Assembly: GCA_937883755.1 (NCBI GenBank)
Contig: CAKZYA010000016.1
Location: 54,399-118,398 of the forward strand
Source of the DNA: an uncultured Flammeovirgaceae bacterium
Lineage (GTDB): Bacteria; Bacteroidota; Bacteroidia; Cytophagales; Cyclobacteriaceae
Length of the DNA stretch: 64,000 nucleotides
Direction: 5' to 3'
Part shown: positions 34,441-43,979 of the stretch, piece after piece
Layout: the number at the start of each line of letters is the position of its first letter
How positions within the stretch are numbered: the stretch's first letter is position 1
The notes under the pieces: generated by a model
Told to the model about the DNA's origin: nothing
Database searches by the model: none
The model's input: only the letters and a program-made list of their open reading frames with translations
Made by a program: the position numbers and the translations under genes

Positions 34441-34821
34441 TGTGGATTGCTTATTACTTCATTATGACTGAATAAAGTTAATTCATTTAGTAATGGTAAT
34501 GCATACTAAATGGATTTATAAGGTACAATCAGGAAGAAAATTTAAGATTGTGAAGGAAAGAAGTTACCTCACAGAAATATACCAGTTTCCCACTTAAATG
34601 AGCCCTCAAACGCTGATCCTATTTTTTTAAGATCAATCGAAAAAAAGAGGCGCAAAAAGCTCCTCTCTTAAGATAATCATGAAGAATTATTTAGCTTGAA
34701 CTTCAGTTTTGCAAAATACTATTTCCGATACTCGGAAGAAAAACGCAAACAAAATCGACCAGTGGCTCACATTGGCTTTCAAACCAATAGAAGCCATCTT
34801 TAGTTTCACTACTAACCAACA
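34441..34821. other. intergenic region with a weak hairpin, no gene
   Basis: 380 bp without a credible gene. AGAGGCGC and GCTCCTCT at 34646-34666 form a mostly paired stem with one mismatch around AAAAA. It lies between A-rich sequence on one side and CTCTCTTAAG on the other. It could be a weak bidirectional terminator or a random hairpin. Confidence 0.4.
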
Positions 34822-35544
34822 TTGAACAGCAATATAAATTCTACTCCAGATGTTTACGGCCAGGCATTAGCGGATTTTTATTTTCGCGGAAAATTACCGT
34901 CGCCACTGTGGGTGCATACCAGCTATGGCACCCGGGAAGAAATGCCCCTCCCCTGGTTTTTCCGATTACCTAAAGAGTTTCCTGAGCTAGAGCAATACGC
35001 ACTTTCGCTCTGCCAAGGCGAAATACTCGATATTGGTGCCGGAGTTGGCCCACACTCACTCTATTTACAACAACAAGGGTTTAGCGTCACTGCCCTGGAA
35101 CAATCAACCCTTGCTGCAGAAATTATGACTGACCGAGGAGTACAACAAATTAGAAATATCACCTACCAAGACTACTCGGGAAACAAAATAGATACAATGC
35201 TGATGCTGATGAACGGCATTGGTTTAGTAGGAAATTTAGCCGGCTTATCCGACTTTTTGAGTTGGGCGAAGTATTACTTAAAACCAAACGGACAACTACT
35301 ATTTGACTCTAGTGATATAGCTTATTTATTCCGTGATCAACCGTTACCTACTGATTACTACTACGGTGAGGTACAGTTTCAGTACGAATACCAAGATGAG
35401 TACAGTGAATGGTTTTCTTGGCTGTACGTTGATGCAACTACCTTAGAAAGAATGGCAACGTTATTAGGATGGAATACCCAAATGGTTTATCAGGATGACT
35501 CTGACCAATATTTATTCCGTTTATCGCTTAGTTCCCCATTCTAA
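34822..35544 (+). CDS. SAM-dependent methyltransferase, TTG start
   Basis: 240 residues. Class I fold with motif I EILDIGAGVGPHSLYL (about 69-84), an acidic motif II region (VTALEQS) and a downstream MLMLMNGIGLVGNL loop. The frame has a stop (TAA at 34813) nine bases before the TTG at 34822 and no in-frame ATG before the conserved core, so translation most likely begins at TTG. Target unknown; not a recognised named family. It stands alone between two intergenic regions. Confidence 0.82.
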   Translation: MNSNINSTPDVYGQALADFYFRGKLPSPLWVHTSYGTREEMPLPWFFRLPKEFPELEQYALSLCQGEILDIGAGVGPHSLYLQQQGFSVTALEQSTLAAEIMTDRGVQQIRNITYQDYSGNKIDTMLMLMNGIGLVGNLAGLSDFLSWAKYYLKPNGQLLFDSSDIAYLFRDQPLPTDYYYGEVQFQYEYQDEYSEWFSWLYVDATTLERMATLLGWNTQMVYQDDSDQYLFRLSLSSPF

Positions 35545-35656
35545 CTCATCTAGTGTGTACGAAGGTAAAACCTAAGGCTTACACAAAACTCAACGAAGAA
35601 TAGCATAGCAGGAAATGCATTCTTTTGCTAACTTGGATAGCCTAACCTATTCCGTC

Positions 35657-36952
35657 ATGATAAAGCATTCTTCTATTTTAATTCTGCTATACTTTTTTTC
35701 TATGTTTCCATCTGAACTTCCGGCTCAACCTGACTTTGTACCGAACTACGACGAAGGTCAAGTGCCTAATTATACCTTACCTGACCCACTGGTTTTTAAG
35801 AATGGCGTCGAAGTTAAAGGTGAGTTGGAGTGGCAGCAACGTCGTGCAGAGATTTTACAGTTTTTTTCTTCTCAGGTTTATGGGGTAACTCCAAGTCCCC
35901 CCCTGAATACCAAGAGCAAAGTGCTTTCTACTGATAATGATGCATTAAGCGGGAAAGCTACCCGAAAAGAAATCCGGCTTTTCTTGACTAATAAAAAAAC
36001 CCGCCCCTATATTGATATTCTACTATTTACGCCTAATCAGGCAACTCGCCCAGTCCCGGCTTTCCTAGGACTAAACTTTTACGGAAACCATACAGTACAT
36101 ACCGCCCCTAATATTACACTCTCTGATCAATGGATGCGGGCTAACGAAGATTTTGGTATTGTGAATCATCGAGCGACAGAAAGCTCCAGGGGAGTAAGAG
36201 CCTCCCGTTGGCCAATAGAGATGATTATTGACCGAGGATACGCCCTAGCTACCGTCTATTGTGGTGATATCGATCCCGATAAAAACGATTTTCAAGATGG
36301 GGTTCATCCCCTATTTTATCAGTCCGGCCAGTCTATGCCAGAGTCTAATGAATGGGGAACGATTGGTGCCTGGGCTTGGGGGTTGAGCCGGGCGGCTGAT
36401 CACTTGCAACAAGAAGAAGCTATCAACGATAATCAGATAGCTGTGATCGGACACTCTCGGCTGGGAAAAGCTGCCTTGTGGGCAGGCGCTCAGGATGCAC
36501 GGTTTGCTTTGGTGATTTCTAATAACTCAGGTTGCGGGGGGGCGGCTCTATCTAAGCGAGCCTACGGAGAAACTGTTGGTCGGATTAACCATTCGTTTCC
36601 CCACTGGTTCTGCAACAATTTTGAGCAGTACAACAAAAACGAAGCGGGACTTCCGGTTGACCAACATCAGTTACTAGCACTAATTGCCCCTCGCCCACTC
36701 TACGTAGCCAGTGCCGAAGAAGACCAGTGGGCTGACCCCAGAGGCGAATTTCTCTCTGCGGTTCACGCTACCCCAGTGTATAAGCTGCTCGGAAAAGAAG
36801 GATTACCTGTTTCCGAAATGCCTGAGATAGACCAACCCGTTATGGGAACCATTGGCTACCACATTCGTCACGGTGGTCACGACATAAACGCTTACGATTG
36901 GCAACAGTATCTCGATTTTGCCGATAAACATTTTGGTAGCTCCGCACCCTAG
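35657..36952 (+). CDS. CE15 glucuronoyl esterase-like protein
   Basis: ATG 35657 gives 431 residues with a signal peptide (about 1-24, ending ELPAQ). The catalytic serine is in GHSRLGK (Ser267 in this numbering), the CE15 motif. The His of the triad lies in HIRHGGHDINAYDW near 408, and the acidic residue is probably in EDQWADPRGEF. CE15 enzymes cleave ester links between glucuronoyl groups of xylan and lignin alcohols; bacterial members have looser specificity. Fits plant- or algal-polymer degradation. No other xylan gene nearby. Confidence 0.9.
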   Translation: MIKHSSILILLYFFSMFPSELPAQPDFVPNYDEGQVPNYTLPDPLVFKNGVEVKGELEWQQRRAEILQFFSSQVYGVTPSPPLNTKSKVLSTDNDALSGKATRKEIRLFLTNKKTRPYIDILLFTPNQATRPVPAFLGLNFYGNHTVHTAPNITLSDQWMRANEDFGIVNHRATESSRGVRASRWPIEMIIDRGYALATVYCGDIDPDKNDFQDGVHPLFYQSGQSMPESNEWGTIGAWAWGLSRAADHLQQEEAINDNQIAVIGHSRLGKAALWAGAQDARFALVISNNSGCGGAALSKRAYGETVGRINHSFPHWFCNNFEQYNKNEAGLPVDQHQLLALIAPRPLYVASAEEDQWADPRGEFLSAVHATPVYKLLGKEGLPVSEMPEIDQPVMGTIGYHIRHGGHDINAYDWQQYLDFADKHFGSSAP

Positions 36953-37028
36953 CCCGAACGAGTACTTTTCACCTTGAAATTAATACTGTATAGATTCAAA
37001 TTTGCTTATCAATATCATTTTTGAACCA

Positions 37029-37154
37029 ATGAACACACCTGATATTCGTCTGATTGTCTTCGACATGGCGGGAACTGTGGTAGACGAGAAAAATATCGTC
37101 TATAAAACCCCAAAAAAAGCCTTGGAGATAGGTGATTATCCGTTCTCATTATAA
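37029..37154 (+). pseudogene. truncated phosphonatase-like HAD hydrolase fragment
   Basis: An ATG at 37029 starts 41 codons reading MNTPDIRLIVFDMAGTVVDE and then KNIVYKTPKKAL before TAA. DMAGT is HAD motif I in the variant typical of phosphonoacetaldehyde-hydrolase-like enzymes. The family needs about 230 residues, and homology appears to stop after residue 35 (GDYPFSL then stop). The remaining motifs are not found in the next kilobase. It is a 5' remnant, broken at about 37135, next to a two-gene insert. Confidence 0.75.
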
Positions 37155-37245
37155 CAAGTTTAGCCTCCGCCGGGGGAAAAAAGTTTCAAACGATCAAGAC
37201 TGTACGTCCCTGGTATAGGTTGACCACTTATAGTTAATTTGGAAA

Positions 37246-37581
37246 ATGACAGAGTTTAAACTTTGGTTGGAATTTGAAGAAATCGACCAGGATAACTGGA
37301 ACAAAAAAAATGAATTTACCAATATTCATGTCGACTTATCAGATGGTCAAAACTATGGAATAAACGTTTGGACTTACAAATTCTTAGCAACCTCAGTCAA
37401 GCAAGACATTGAAAATGAAGAAAACTTGAGCGGATTATACCAAACTCCACCTGATTTGTTTGTAAAGGAATTAGCCAGAGATTATATCGAGAGAACAATT
37501 GCTGACCTCTTGAAAAAAGGGGATTTAGAAGATCTTCTAAATCCTTCGGTAATAGGTGGTGGAAATAATGAAAACAGCTAA
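37246..37581 (+). CDS. small acidic hypothetical protein
   Basis: 111 residues, no signal or membrane segment. A strand-rich N-terminus (FKLWLEFEEIDQDNWN; IHVDLSDGQNYGINVWTYKFL) precedes an alpha-helical C-terminus. It has the look of an accessory cassette or immunity-type protein, but I recognise no family. It begins 91 bp after the broken HAD fragment and precedes a methyltransferase by 68 bp; both probably arrived together. Confidence 0.6.
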   Translation: MTEFKLWLEFEEIDQDNWNKKNEFTNIHVDLSDGQNYGINVWTYKFLATSVKQDIENEENLSGLYQTPPDLFVKELARDYIERTIADLLKKGDLEDLLNPSVIGGGNNENS

Positions 37582-37649
37582 AATAAAGCCGAAACTGCAC
37601 GAAAGCATCTTTTTACACATAACGTTTTGTTTAGTACAAAAAACCCAAA

Positions 37650-38216
37650 ATGAAAGTGACCTATGACCAATACTATCAGACAGAAAACTTATTCGGTGAA
37701 CCTTATCCCGAATTAATTGAGTTTTTTGCGAAATATCCTGAAAAGGGAAAAGTACTTGATTTAGGCTGTGGACAAGGACGAGATGCCATCGCTTTAGCTC
37801 GCCTTGGTTACTCTGTAACGGGAATTGATAATTCTGAAGTTGGCATTGAGCAGATGAATCACGTCTCTCGAGCTGGAAGCTTAAATTTGGTTGGGCAGGT
37901 CGGTGATATTTATGCCCTCGAAAATTTTGATGAATTCGATTTTATACTGCTCAATAGTATGTTCCATTTCGCTAAAAAGGACGGAGCAAGAGAAGTTGGA
38001 CTCATCAGAAAAATAATCTTGAGAATCAAAAATGGTTGCTTGGTAGTCGTTTGTATCCAAGATACGGGAAATAAGGTTCAAACCCTGAATCAAGCAATTG
38101 ACTACAAACGAAAACTTAATCGACTTGCTGACAAGAAATTCAAGTACGTTTTTGAAGATGCAGAAAGCGGACATAAATCCGAATCTGACTATCGAATAAT
38201 AATAGTCAAAAAATAA
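37650..38216 (+). CDS. class I SAM methyltransferase (TehB-like)
   Basis: 188 residues. Motif I KVLDLGCGQGRDAIALARLG (about 34-53) and GIDNSEVGI (about 58-66) are typical of small methyltransferases such as TehB or thiopurine methyltransferase-like proteins. The C-terminal half carries a DFILLNSMFHF loop. Substrate unknown. It sits just behind a small hypothetical gene and a truncated gene, consistent with accessory origin. Confidence 0.85.
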   Translation: MKVTYDQYYQTENLFGEPYPELIEFFAKYPEKGKVLDLGCGQGRDAIALARLGYSVTGIDNSEVGIEQMNHVSRAGSLNLVGQVGDIYALENFDEFDFILLNSMFHFAKKDGAREVGLIRKIILRIKNGCLVVVCIQDTGNKVQTLNQAIDYKRKLNRLADKKFKYVFEDAESGHKSESDYRIIIVKK

Positions 38217-38286
38217 AATAATAGCTATTTACTCATCACGAGAGCAAGATTTCTCGTTTATCACCAATAGGTAGCCTAAATTTTTT

Positions 38287-39330
38287 ATGAGAGTAGTAGA
38301 CTTTGAAAAGATTATTAAACGTGCTTGGGAGAATTACGATGCCTCCCGAAGTATTATATCTGTCACTGATATCAGTGCGAAGGTATCCACGAATCATGTG
38401 TTTCGTGTCAAGCTAGAGAACGATGATATGGTTATTGCCAAGCTCTCATATTTCGGAAAATATGAGCACTTCGTAGAAGATCATACCCTAATTAACGCGT
38501 TGGCAAATAACCTAAACACCCCTTACGATGGCTTTCTGGCTCGCTCTCTGATGAAAGGCAATAGCTTGTATACTTACCAATACTCGAGGAATAAGCTGAA
38601 TGCCTGGGTAGTTTTCTATAATCCTATTGATGTACAGCAGAGACTACCTAAAGTATTAAATGAGTTTCAGATCAGGCGATTAGGGCAAGAGGTAGCCAAG
38701 TTTCATAAAGCCTGCTTTAAACTAAAAAACATTCTTCCCGATTGGTCAAAAACAATGGCGATTGATATTGAGCACTTGCTGAAGATACTCCACTCAGAAG
38801 AGGGGCGCTTTGAACACCGAATGCACATCGATAATATTCGTCAGCAGTGTGATCTTCTTTTTCAAAATATGGATGCACTGAGTGCTAATAATTTGCCCGC
38901 CATTCCGGTATTTGTGGATTGGAATATTGGCAACTTTTCGGTGGATACTGATCTAAACTTTTATTCCCGCTGGGATTATGACTGGTTTCGGATGAGCTCT
39001 CGGATAATGGATTTTTACTTTTTTAGTCGAGTTTGCTCTTCTATTGGTGACCGAACTAGTTTCAGTTACCTGATTGACCCGATAATGGAAGAACGCTTTC
39101 TGTGGTTTTTAGAGGAATATCATCAAGTGTATCCGCTCTCACAAGTAGAAGTATTATTCATGAAAGAAGCTTATCGGTTCTTTATTCTAAATTATGTGAT
39201 TAAAAATGGGCGATACTTCTTCCACGAGATCTATGCCTCTCGCCTGCAACAAGAAGCCCACACTGTATACTTCCCCGAACTGGATCAAAAATTTGATGCG
39301 GATAAGATTCTTCAAAGGTTGAATTTATGA
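38287..39330 (+). CDS. aminoglycoside phosphotransferase-fold protein
   Basis: 347 residues. The kinase-like fold is visible in the N-lobe strand KLENDDMVIAKLSYFGKYEHFVED, the catalytic loop VDWNIGNF (D-x4-N, the position of HxDxxxxN but with Val instead of His) and a following WDYDWF replacing the usual IDFDxA metal site. Family members phosphorylate small hydroxylated compounds. Without the His and with a changed second motif, substrate and activity are uncertain. No resistance role should be assumed. It is followed by the HAD gene on the same strand. Confidence 0.78.
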   Translation: MRVVDFEKIIKRAWENYDASRSIISVTDISAKVSTNHVFRVKLENDDMVIAKLSYFGKYEHFVEDHTLINALANNLNTPYDGFLARSLMKGNSLYTYQYSRNKLNAWVVFYNPIDVQQRLPKVLNEFQIRRLGQEVAKFHKACFKLKNILPDWSKTMAIDIEHLLKILHSEEGRFEHRMHIDNIRQQCDLLFQNMDALSANNLPAIPVFVDWNIGNFSVDTDLNFYSRWDYDWFRMSSRIMDFYFFSRVCSSIGDRTSFSYLIDPIMEERFLWFLEEYHQVYPLSQVEVLFMKEAYRFFILNYVIKNGRYFFHEIYASRLQQEAHTVYFPELDQKFDADKILQRLNL

Positions 39331-39461
39331 ATTGCTGATTGGTTTAAAAGTTATAGGTTTGGAAAGTTTCAAGTTATCTTTGCAGACGTCTTAGCTTATA
39401 ACCTTCAACTTCTCGAACCGCGCGGCATCCGCCCGTAACCACTAACTTTCAATTAAACTTC

Positions 39462-40310
39462 ATGAACATTCAGTCATTCAAGGCGATTGCCGATCAATAT
39501 AAGGTTATTTTTTTTGACGCATTTGGAGTGTTGAAAAATTATGAAGGGTTGATTGATGGTGTAAAGGAGACTATGGATTATTTGCACGAACGAGATATTG
39601 GGTTTTACGTGCTTACGAATGATGCCTCTCGCAGCCCGTCTGAGCTTTCCGAGAGTTTTCAGCAACTGGGACTCACCGAGGTAACCTCTGATAAAATTAT
39701 CTCTTCCGGCATGTTAGCTCGGGAATATTTAAGTTACAAGGTGAAGCAAGGCACGGTAGCATACTTGGGCACACCCGAATCAGCTCATTATCTAGAAAGC
39801 CAAAAGCTAAAAACGGTTTCCCTGAAAAATCTGGAACTTTCGCAGTCGGAAGAAATTGAGGTTGTAGTATTTATGGATGATGAAGGTTTTGACTGGAATG
39901 AAGACTTAAACAAACTACTCAACCTGCTGCGCCGACGTAATATTCCGGTAGTTGTCGCTAACTCGGACTATACCTACCCGGTATCTAAGAGTCGCGTTGC
40001 TATTGCTATTGGAGCCATTGCCGATATGATGGAAAGTTTAATTGGAAAACGATTTCTACATTTTGGCAAGCCCGATGCCCAAATGTTTGTCTTTGCTTAC
40101 GATCATGTACAGCCCTTTCATCCAGCCGATAAAAATGAAATTTTGATGGTGGGCGATACCTTAGAAACCGATATTATTGGAGGCAATAAATTTGGGTTGG
40201 ATACCGTGCTGGTACTTTCGGGAAATACCGCCCCGCATTTAGCCGAACAGGCTATACTTTCTACCGGAATCACTCCAACTTATGTGTGTGACTCAATTGC
40301 TCTTAGGTAA
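39462..40310 (+). CDS. HAD-IIA (NagD-like) phosphatase
   Basis: 282 residues. Motif I FFDAFGVL (Asp18 and Asp20 approximately), motif [11 protein letters not shown], an HAD-IIA cap region, and C-terminal GKPDAQMF and [28 protein letters not shown] motif IV are all clear. It should hydrolyse small phosphomonoesters such as nucleotide or sugar phosphates. Its last eight bases overlap the convergent VIT1-type gene. It follows the phosphotransferase-fold gene by 131 bp. Confidence 0.9.
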   Translation: MNIQSFKAIADQYKVIFFDAFGVLKNYEGLIDGVKETMDYLHERDIGFYVLTNDASRSPSELSESFQQLGLTEVTSDKIISSGMLAREYLSYKVKQGTVAYLGTPESAHYLESQKLKTVSLKNLELSQSEEIEVVVFMDDEGFDWNEDLNKLLNLLRRRNIPVVVANSDYTYPVSKSRVAIAIGAIADMMESLIGKRFLHFGKPDAQMFVFAYDHVQPFHPADKNEILMVGDTLETDIIGGNKFGLDTVLVLSGNTAPHLAEQAILSTGITPTYVCDSIALR

Positions 40311-41046
40311 CGATTTTTTCCAGCACATCCCCGACCCAGTAAGCTAATACGGCGGCTGAAGCTCCTAATCCCAAGGTTTCTAGTATTCCCTTCCAGCGAT
40401 TAGTTTGGGTTACCACTGCTTTTAGCCAGCCAATACCGATAAACGCCAGCGAAGTAAAAATGCAGGCGATCAGAAAATTTTGGGATACAGCATCATCGGT
40501 GAGGTAATCGTACACGTAAACCAACAGAGGAATAAAACCGATCACAATAAAGGAAATAAAGGTGACCAACCCCATTGCCAACGGTGACTTTTGTTCTTTC
40601 ATCATTTCCAGCTCCTCCTTCATCATCACGTCAACCCAACGGTCGCGGTCTTCGGTAATTTTGGCTACTACTTGTTCCAGCAGCTCACCTTCAAAACCCT
40701 TCGCCTGATAAATTTCTCGAACTTCCTGCCGCTCAGCTTCAGGTAAATTATCTACTTCCCAATATTCTACTTTCTGGTGCTTACGATAATTATCCCGCTC
40801 CGATTTGGTAGAAAGATAACTGCCGATAGACATGGAAAACCCATCGGCAAAGAGATTGGCAAAGCCCAGAATAATGACGACAGCCGAGCCAAGTTCGGCT
40901 CCGGCGGCTCCGGCTACCACTGCGAAAGTAGTAACACTGCCATCGATGCCGCCGTAAACAAACTCTCCTAAATGATCCTGAAAGCGATTCCAAATAGATT
41001 GAATACCGTGTGTCTTATTTTCATCATGTTGTGCAGCCTGAACCAT
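40303..41046 (-). CDS. VIT1/CCC1-type iron/manganese transporter
   Basis: 247 residues. The N-terminal cytosolic part leads into [52 protein letters not shown], the VIT1/CCC1 helix 1-2 signature with metal-site residues, then a long charged helix pair ([25 protein letters not shown]) that acts as a cytosolic metal-binding hairpin, and three C-terminal helices. It exports Fe2+/Mn2+ to protect the cytoplasm or loads a compartment. Convergent overlap of 8 bp with the HAD gene. Confidence 0.9.
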   Translation of the reverse strand: MVQAAQHDENKTHGIQSIWNRFQDHLGEFVYGGIDGSVTTFAVVAGAAGAELGSAVVIILGFANLFADGFSMSIGSYLSTKSERDNYRKHQKVEYWEVDNLPEAERQEVREIYQAKGFEGELLEQVVAKITEDRDRWVDVMMKEELEMMKEQKSPLAMGLVTFISFIVIGFIPLLVYVYDYLTDDAVSQNFLIACIFTSLAFIGIGWLKAVVTQTNRWKGILETLGLGASAAVLAYWVGDVLEKIVT

Positions 41047-41152
41047 CTTATCAGCAGTTGTTTGCCGACTAAAATAATGATTAATTCATCCACACCACAC
41101 GAGTTCTACAGTTTGGAATTGGTCTAATCCTAAAGGTAAATACGAACCTTTA

Positions 41153-42508
41153 TTACTGTTTCAGCTCTTCTTGCAAGAAGTCAATACATAGTGCAGCTGA
41201 CCAGGAGAAGCGATGGCTACCGTAGCCCTGCTTTTCTTTACCTACTACATCTTTGATAGGATCAAAATACTCGTAAAAGCCGTAATGACTGATAAGCTCT
41301 AGTGATTCTTGCTTAAGCTGTTCTGCCAAATCAGTAAAGCCGTAGTGCTTCAGCCCGTGATGCAACATCCAGTTCATATTGATCCAAACGGGACCTCGCC
41401 AGTACTTTTTAGGATTGAATTTCGGACTAGTCGGATTATATGATGGACATAGATAGGTATTTTGATCTACCGAGCCACTAAAAGATTCACTTAACAATCG
41501 GTCAACAATTTGCTGCGCCTGTTCCTGATTAGGAATATGGGCATATACCGGAATTAGACCCGATGAGGCCTGCATTTCAATACGCTCATCGTTATGCAAG
41601 TCATAGGCGTCGTAAATCCCAGTTTTTGGGTTCCACAGCTTGTCGTTCATCGATTGTATCGACCGCTCATTCCACACCTCAAGTTGCTCGGTATCCTCAT
41701 CAACTAGTTCAGCCAACTCAATTAAAGCCTGATTTGACTTTACCAGAATGCAGTTAAACAGTGGATCTTGAATCACAAACGGGCAACGTTCTAAAATAGC
41801 TTCTTCGTTATAATCGCACTTACGATAAATATCAATCAGATGAATATAGCGATTGTAATCGTAGTCAGTCGGACGATGCTCAGCGTGACCATTATCCAAA
41901 TCCTTCCGCTTATACGGTGGGATTTTGATTTTCTCAAACGTAATTTTCTCCATCGGATCATCCCAGGTAGGTGAATTATCAGTACCTGACTCCCAGGGAT
42001 GGCGGATGTATACCAACCCTTCATTGAAAGGATCGCGATGATCGTAGAAGTAACGGTGCATTTTGAGAATTTGTGGGTACATCTCCCGCACAAAATTCAG
42101 TGCTCGCTTTTTATCCTTCGCATTCTGGTAAATGTGCTGAAGTACAAAGCCGTGCACCGGAGGCATAGTGATACCCGATGTTTTCTTATTCTCAGGAGCA
42201 TCAAACGACCGCCAGGTTTCCCAAAAATCAGAGCTTGGAAAATAGTTATAGTCAAACTCAGGGTTAAAAATAATCTGGGGCACCATACCATTAGCCCATT
42301 GTCCACTAAACAACGACCGAAGCTCTGATTCTGCCCGATCCATATTAAAGTGAGAGTAGCCAATAGCAATGAACCCAGCATCCCAATTCCACTGATGAGG
42401 ATATAAATTGGGCGCGGGCTTGGTAAACTTTCCAGTCCAGTTGCCAGCCAGTATTTCTTTGGCTTCGGCCACTAAGGTCTTTATATCAATTAACTCCGTA
42501 GTATACAT
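41153..42508 (-). CDS. GH63-like glycoside hydrolase (MGH1/glucosylglycerate-hydrolase type)
   Basis: 451 residues with no signal peptide. An (alpha/alpha)6 toroid pattern with PNLYPHQWNWDAGFIAIGY near the start (W-x-WD, catalytic acid Asp region), HPWESGTDNSPTWDDPM (a strongly conserved loop), and C-terminal YWRGPVWINMNWMLHHGL and KEKQGYGSHRFSWSAAL. This corresponds to the GH63 subgroup that hydrolyses mannosyl- or glucosylglycerate. That substrate is a compatible solute, so the enzyme may recycle it; alternatively it takes another short alpha-glycoside. Divergent from the deoxyhexose cluster. Confidence 0.85.
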   Translation of the reverse strand: MYTTELIDIKTLVAEAKEILAGNWTGKFTKPAPNLYPHQWNWDAGFIAIGYSHFNMDRAESELRSLFSGQWANGMVPQIIFNPEFDYNYFPSSDFWETWRSFDAPENKKTSGITMPPVHGFVLQHIYQNAKDKKRALNFVREMYPQILKMHRYFYDHRDPFNEGLVYIRHPWESGTDNSPTWDDPMEKITFEKIKIPPYKRKDLDNGHAEHRPTDYDYNRYIHLIDIYRKCDYNEEAILERCPFVIQDPLFNCILVKSNQALIELAELVDEDTEQLEVWNERSIQSMNDKLWNPKTGIYDAYDLHNDERIEMQASSGLIPVYAHIPNQEQAQQIVDRLLSESFSGSVDQNTYLCPSYNPTSPKFNPKKYWRGPVWINMNWMLHHGLKHYGFTDLAEQLKQESLELISHYGFYEYFDPIKDVVGKEKQGYGSHRFSWSAALCIDFLQEELKQ

Positions 42509-42739
42509 GGTTTTCTGACGTTTGTTGAGTTCAGGACAAACAGTTACTTAACTGACGCTATTAAGCCATAATTGTTTGGTAACAGTCACATTTTTACGTT
42601 TGCCCGACACTTTTAGGTTTTTCAATCCAATTTAGCAGAAATGATACCAACTTATCGGCAATAAATTGTATTCTTCATTGTAAACTCACTTCAATATTAT
42701 TTGTAGATTTGAAATTAGTTAGCCAATACAACCCAACCT

Positions 42740-43522
42740 ATGCCTATTTTTGACTTATCTGAACAAGTTGCTGTCATCACCGGAGGGGGAAGTGGCATTG
42801 GTCAGAGCATTGCTGAGGTATTTGCTCAACAAGGGGCGGAAGTTCATATCTTGGAAATTAACGAAGTTAGTGGACAGGAAACCCAAGCCAAAATTCGTCA
42901 AGCCGGAGGAAATGCCTTTGTGCATGCGTGTGATATTGCTCAGCAATCCAAGGTGATGGATGTGGCCGAGCGAATCTTTCAGCAAAGCCACGCAATCAAT
43001 ATTTGGGTAAACAATGCCGGAATTGCCCACATTGGCAACGTAGAAACCACTACCGAAGAAGACTTTGACCGAATTTATGCTGTAAATATTAAAGGTGTGT
43101 ACAACGGAATCCGAGCGTGCGTACCTTACATGAAACAGCAAGGGAGCGGAGTAATTCTCAATATGGCTTCAGTAGCTTCCTTCATCGGCCTTACTGATCG
43201 CTTTGCTTATTCTACTAGCAAAGGGGCGGTATTTACCATGACCCTTTCGGTAGCCAAGGATTACATCCACGATAATATTCGTTGTAACTGCATTGGTCCA
43301 GGACGAGTGCATACCCCGTTTGTTGATGGTTTCCTGAAAAAGAATTATCCGGGGCAAGAGGTGGAAATGTTTGAAAAACTTTCTCAAACCCAGCCGATTG
43401 GCCGAATGGGGAACCCCGAAGAAATTGCTTACTTGGCGTTGTATCTTTGCTCCAAAGAGGCCGGGTTTATCACGGGTAGTTTCTATCCTATTGATGGCGG
43501 ATTTATCACTTTAAACAGTTGA
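42740..43522 (+). CDS. SDR, likely 2-keto-3-deoxy-L-fuconate dehydrogenase-like
   Basis: 260 residues. TGGGSGIG (14-21), NNAG, catalytic Ser in NMASVAS, and YSTSK with both Tyr and Lys present, then GRMGNPEEIAYLALYL and PIDGG. All catalytic residues are intact. Among SDRs, the position at the head of a cluster with a mutarotase, lactonase and FAH-family hydrolase points to the oxidation of the 2-keto-3-deoxy acid to a 2,4-diketo acid using NAD+. The specific role is inferred from context. Confidence 0.8.
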   Translation: MPIFDLSEQVAVITGGGSGIGQSIAEVFAQQGAEVHILEINEVSGQETQAKIRQAGGNAFVHACDIAQQSKVMDVAERIFQQSHAINIWVNNAGIAHIGNVETTTEEDFDRIYAVNIKGVYNGIRACVPYMKQQGSGVILNMASVASFIGLTDRFAYSTSKGAVFTMTLSVAKDYIHDNIRCNCIGPGRVHTPFVDGFLKKNYPGQEVEMFEKLSQTQPIGRMGNPEEIAYLALYLCSKEAGFITGSFYPIDGGFITLNS

Positions 43523-43625
43523 AAGTGGATAGTGACCGTCGCGCGCTTAAAAAGTGGTAATGAAAAGATTATAACCATTCTAAAGCAATGAAGCCCAATA
43601 CCTAAAACCCAAATCCTAATCCCTA

Positions 43626-43937
43626 ATGAACAAATACGGACTACACGGAAAACTAACTGCTACTGAGGGAAACGGAAAACAACTAGCCTCCATCCTGTTG
43701 GAGGCATCTCAATTAGTTGCTCCAATAAAAGGTTGTCATCTTTATATGGTTAGTCAGGACCAGGGATATCCTAATGATGTTTGGATTACTGAGGTTTGGG
43801 ATAGTCAAGAAGACCACGATAATTCTTTGAAGGATGAAAAAGTACGGGCTCTGATTACCCAAGCCATGCCGCTACTCGCCGGGAAGCCTGTGAAGGGACA
43901 AGTGCTTGACATTCTGGGAGGAGCTGGAATTGATTAA
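43626..43937 (+). CDS. antibiotic biosynthesis monooxygenase (ABM) domain protein
   Basis: 103 residues with the ferredoxin-like ABM pattern: LHGKLTATEGNGKQLASILLEASQLV, then CHLYMVSQDQGYPNDVWITEVWDSQEDHDNSL and a terminal helix. Such proteins are cofactor-free quinol or small-aromatic monooxygenases, or simply dimeric binding folds. Placed between a dehydrogenase and a FAH-family hydrolase in a catabolic cluster, it may handle an unstable keto intermediate. Its role in the cluster is unknown. The upstream gap contains CCTAA-rich repeated words. Confidence 0.85.
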   Translation: MNKYGLHGKLTATEGNGKQLASILLEASQLVAPIKGCHLYMVSQDQGYPNDVWITEVWDSQEDHDNSLKDEKVRALITQAMPLLAGKPVKGQVLDILGGAGID

Positions 43938-43979
43938 ACCTTATTTTTAAATATATAGAACTTACCTATTACCTACGCT

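Noticed and set aside
37615..37630. AACGTT next to the methyltransferase gene as an integron attC core
   Set aside because: Only a six-base match with no paired R/L sites or imperfect stem of the usual length.
38287..39330. aminoglycoside resistance enzyme
   Set aside because: Fold only; the catalytic His is absent and the metal-site motif is changed, so resistance is not supported.
43590..43625. CCTAA-rich sequence resembling telomeric repeat
   Set aside because: Degenerate, short and in a bacterial chromosome; it is more like the other degenerate intergenic words before starts.
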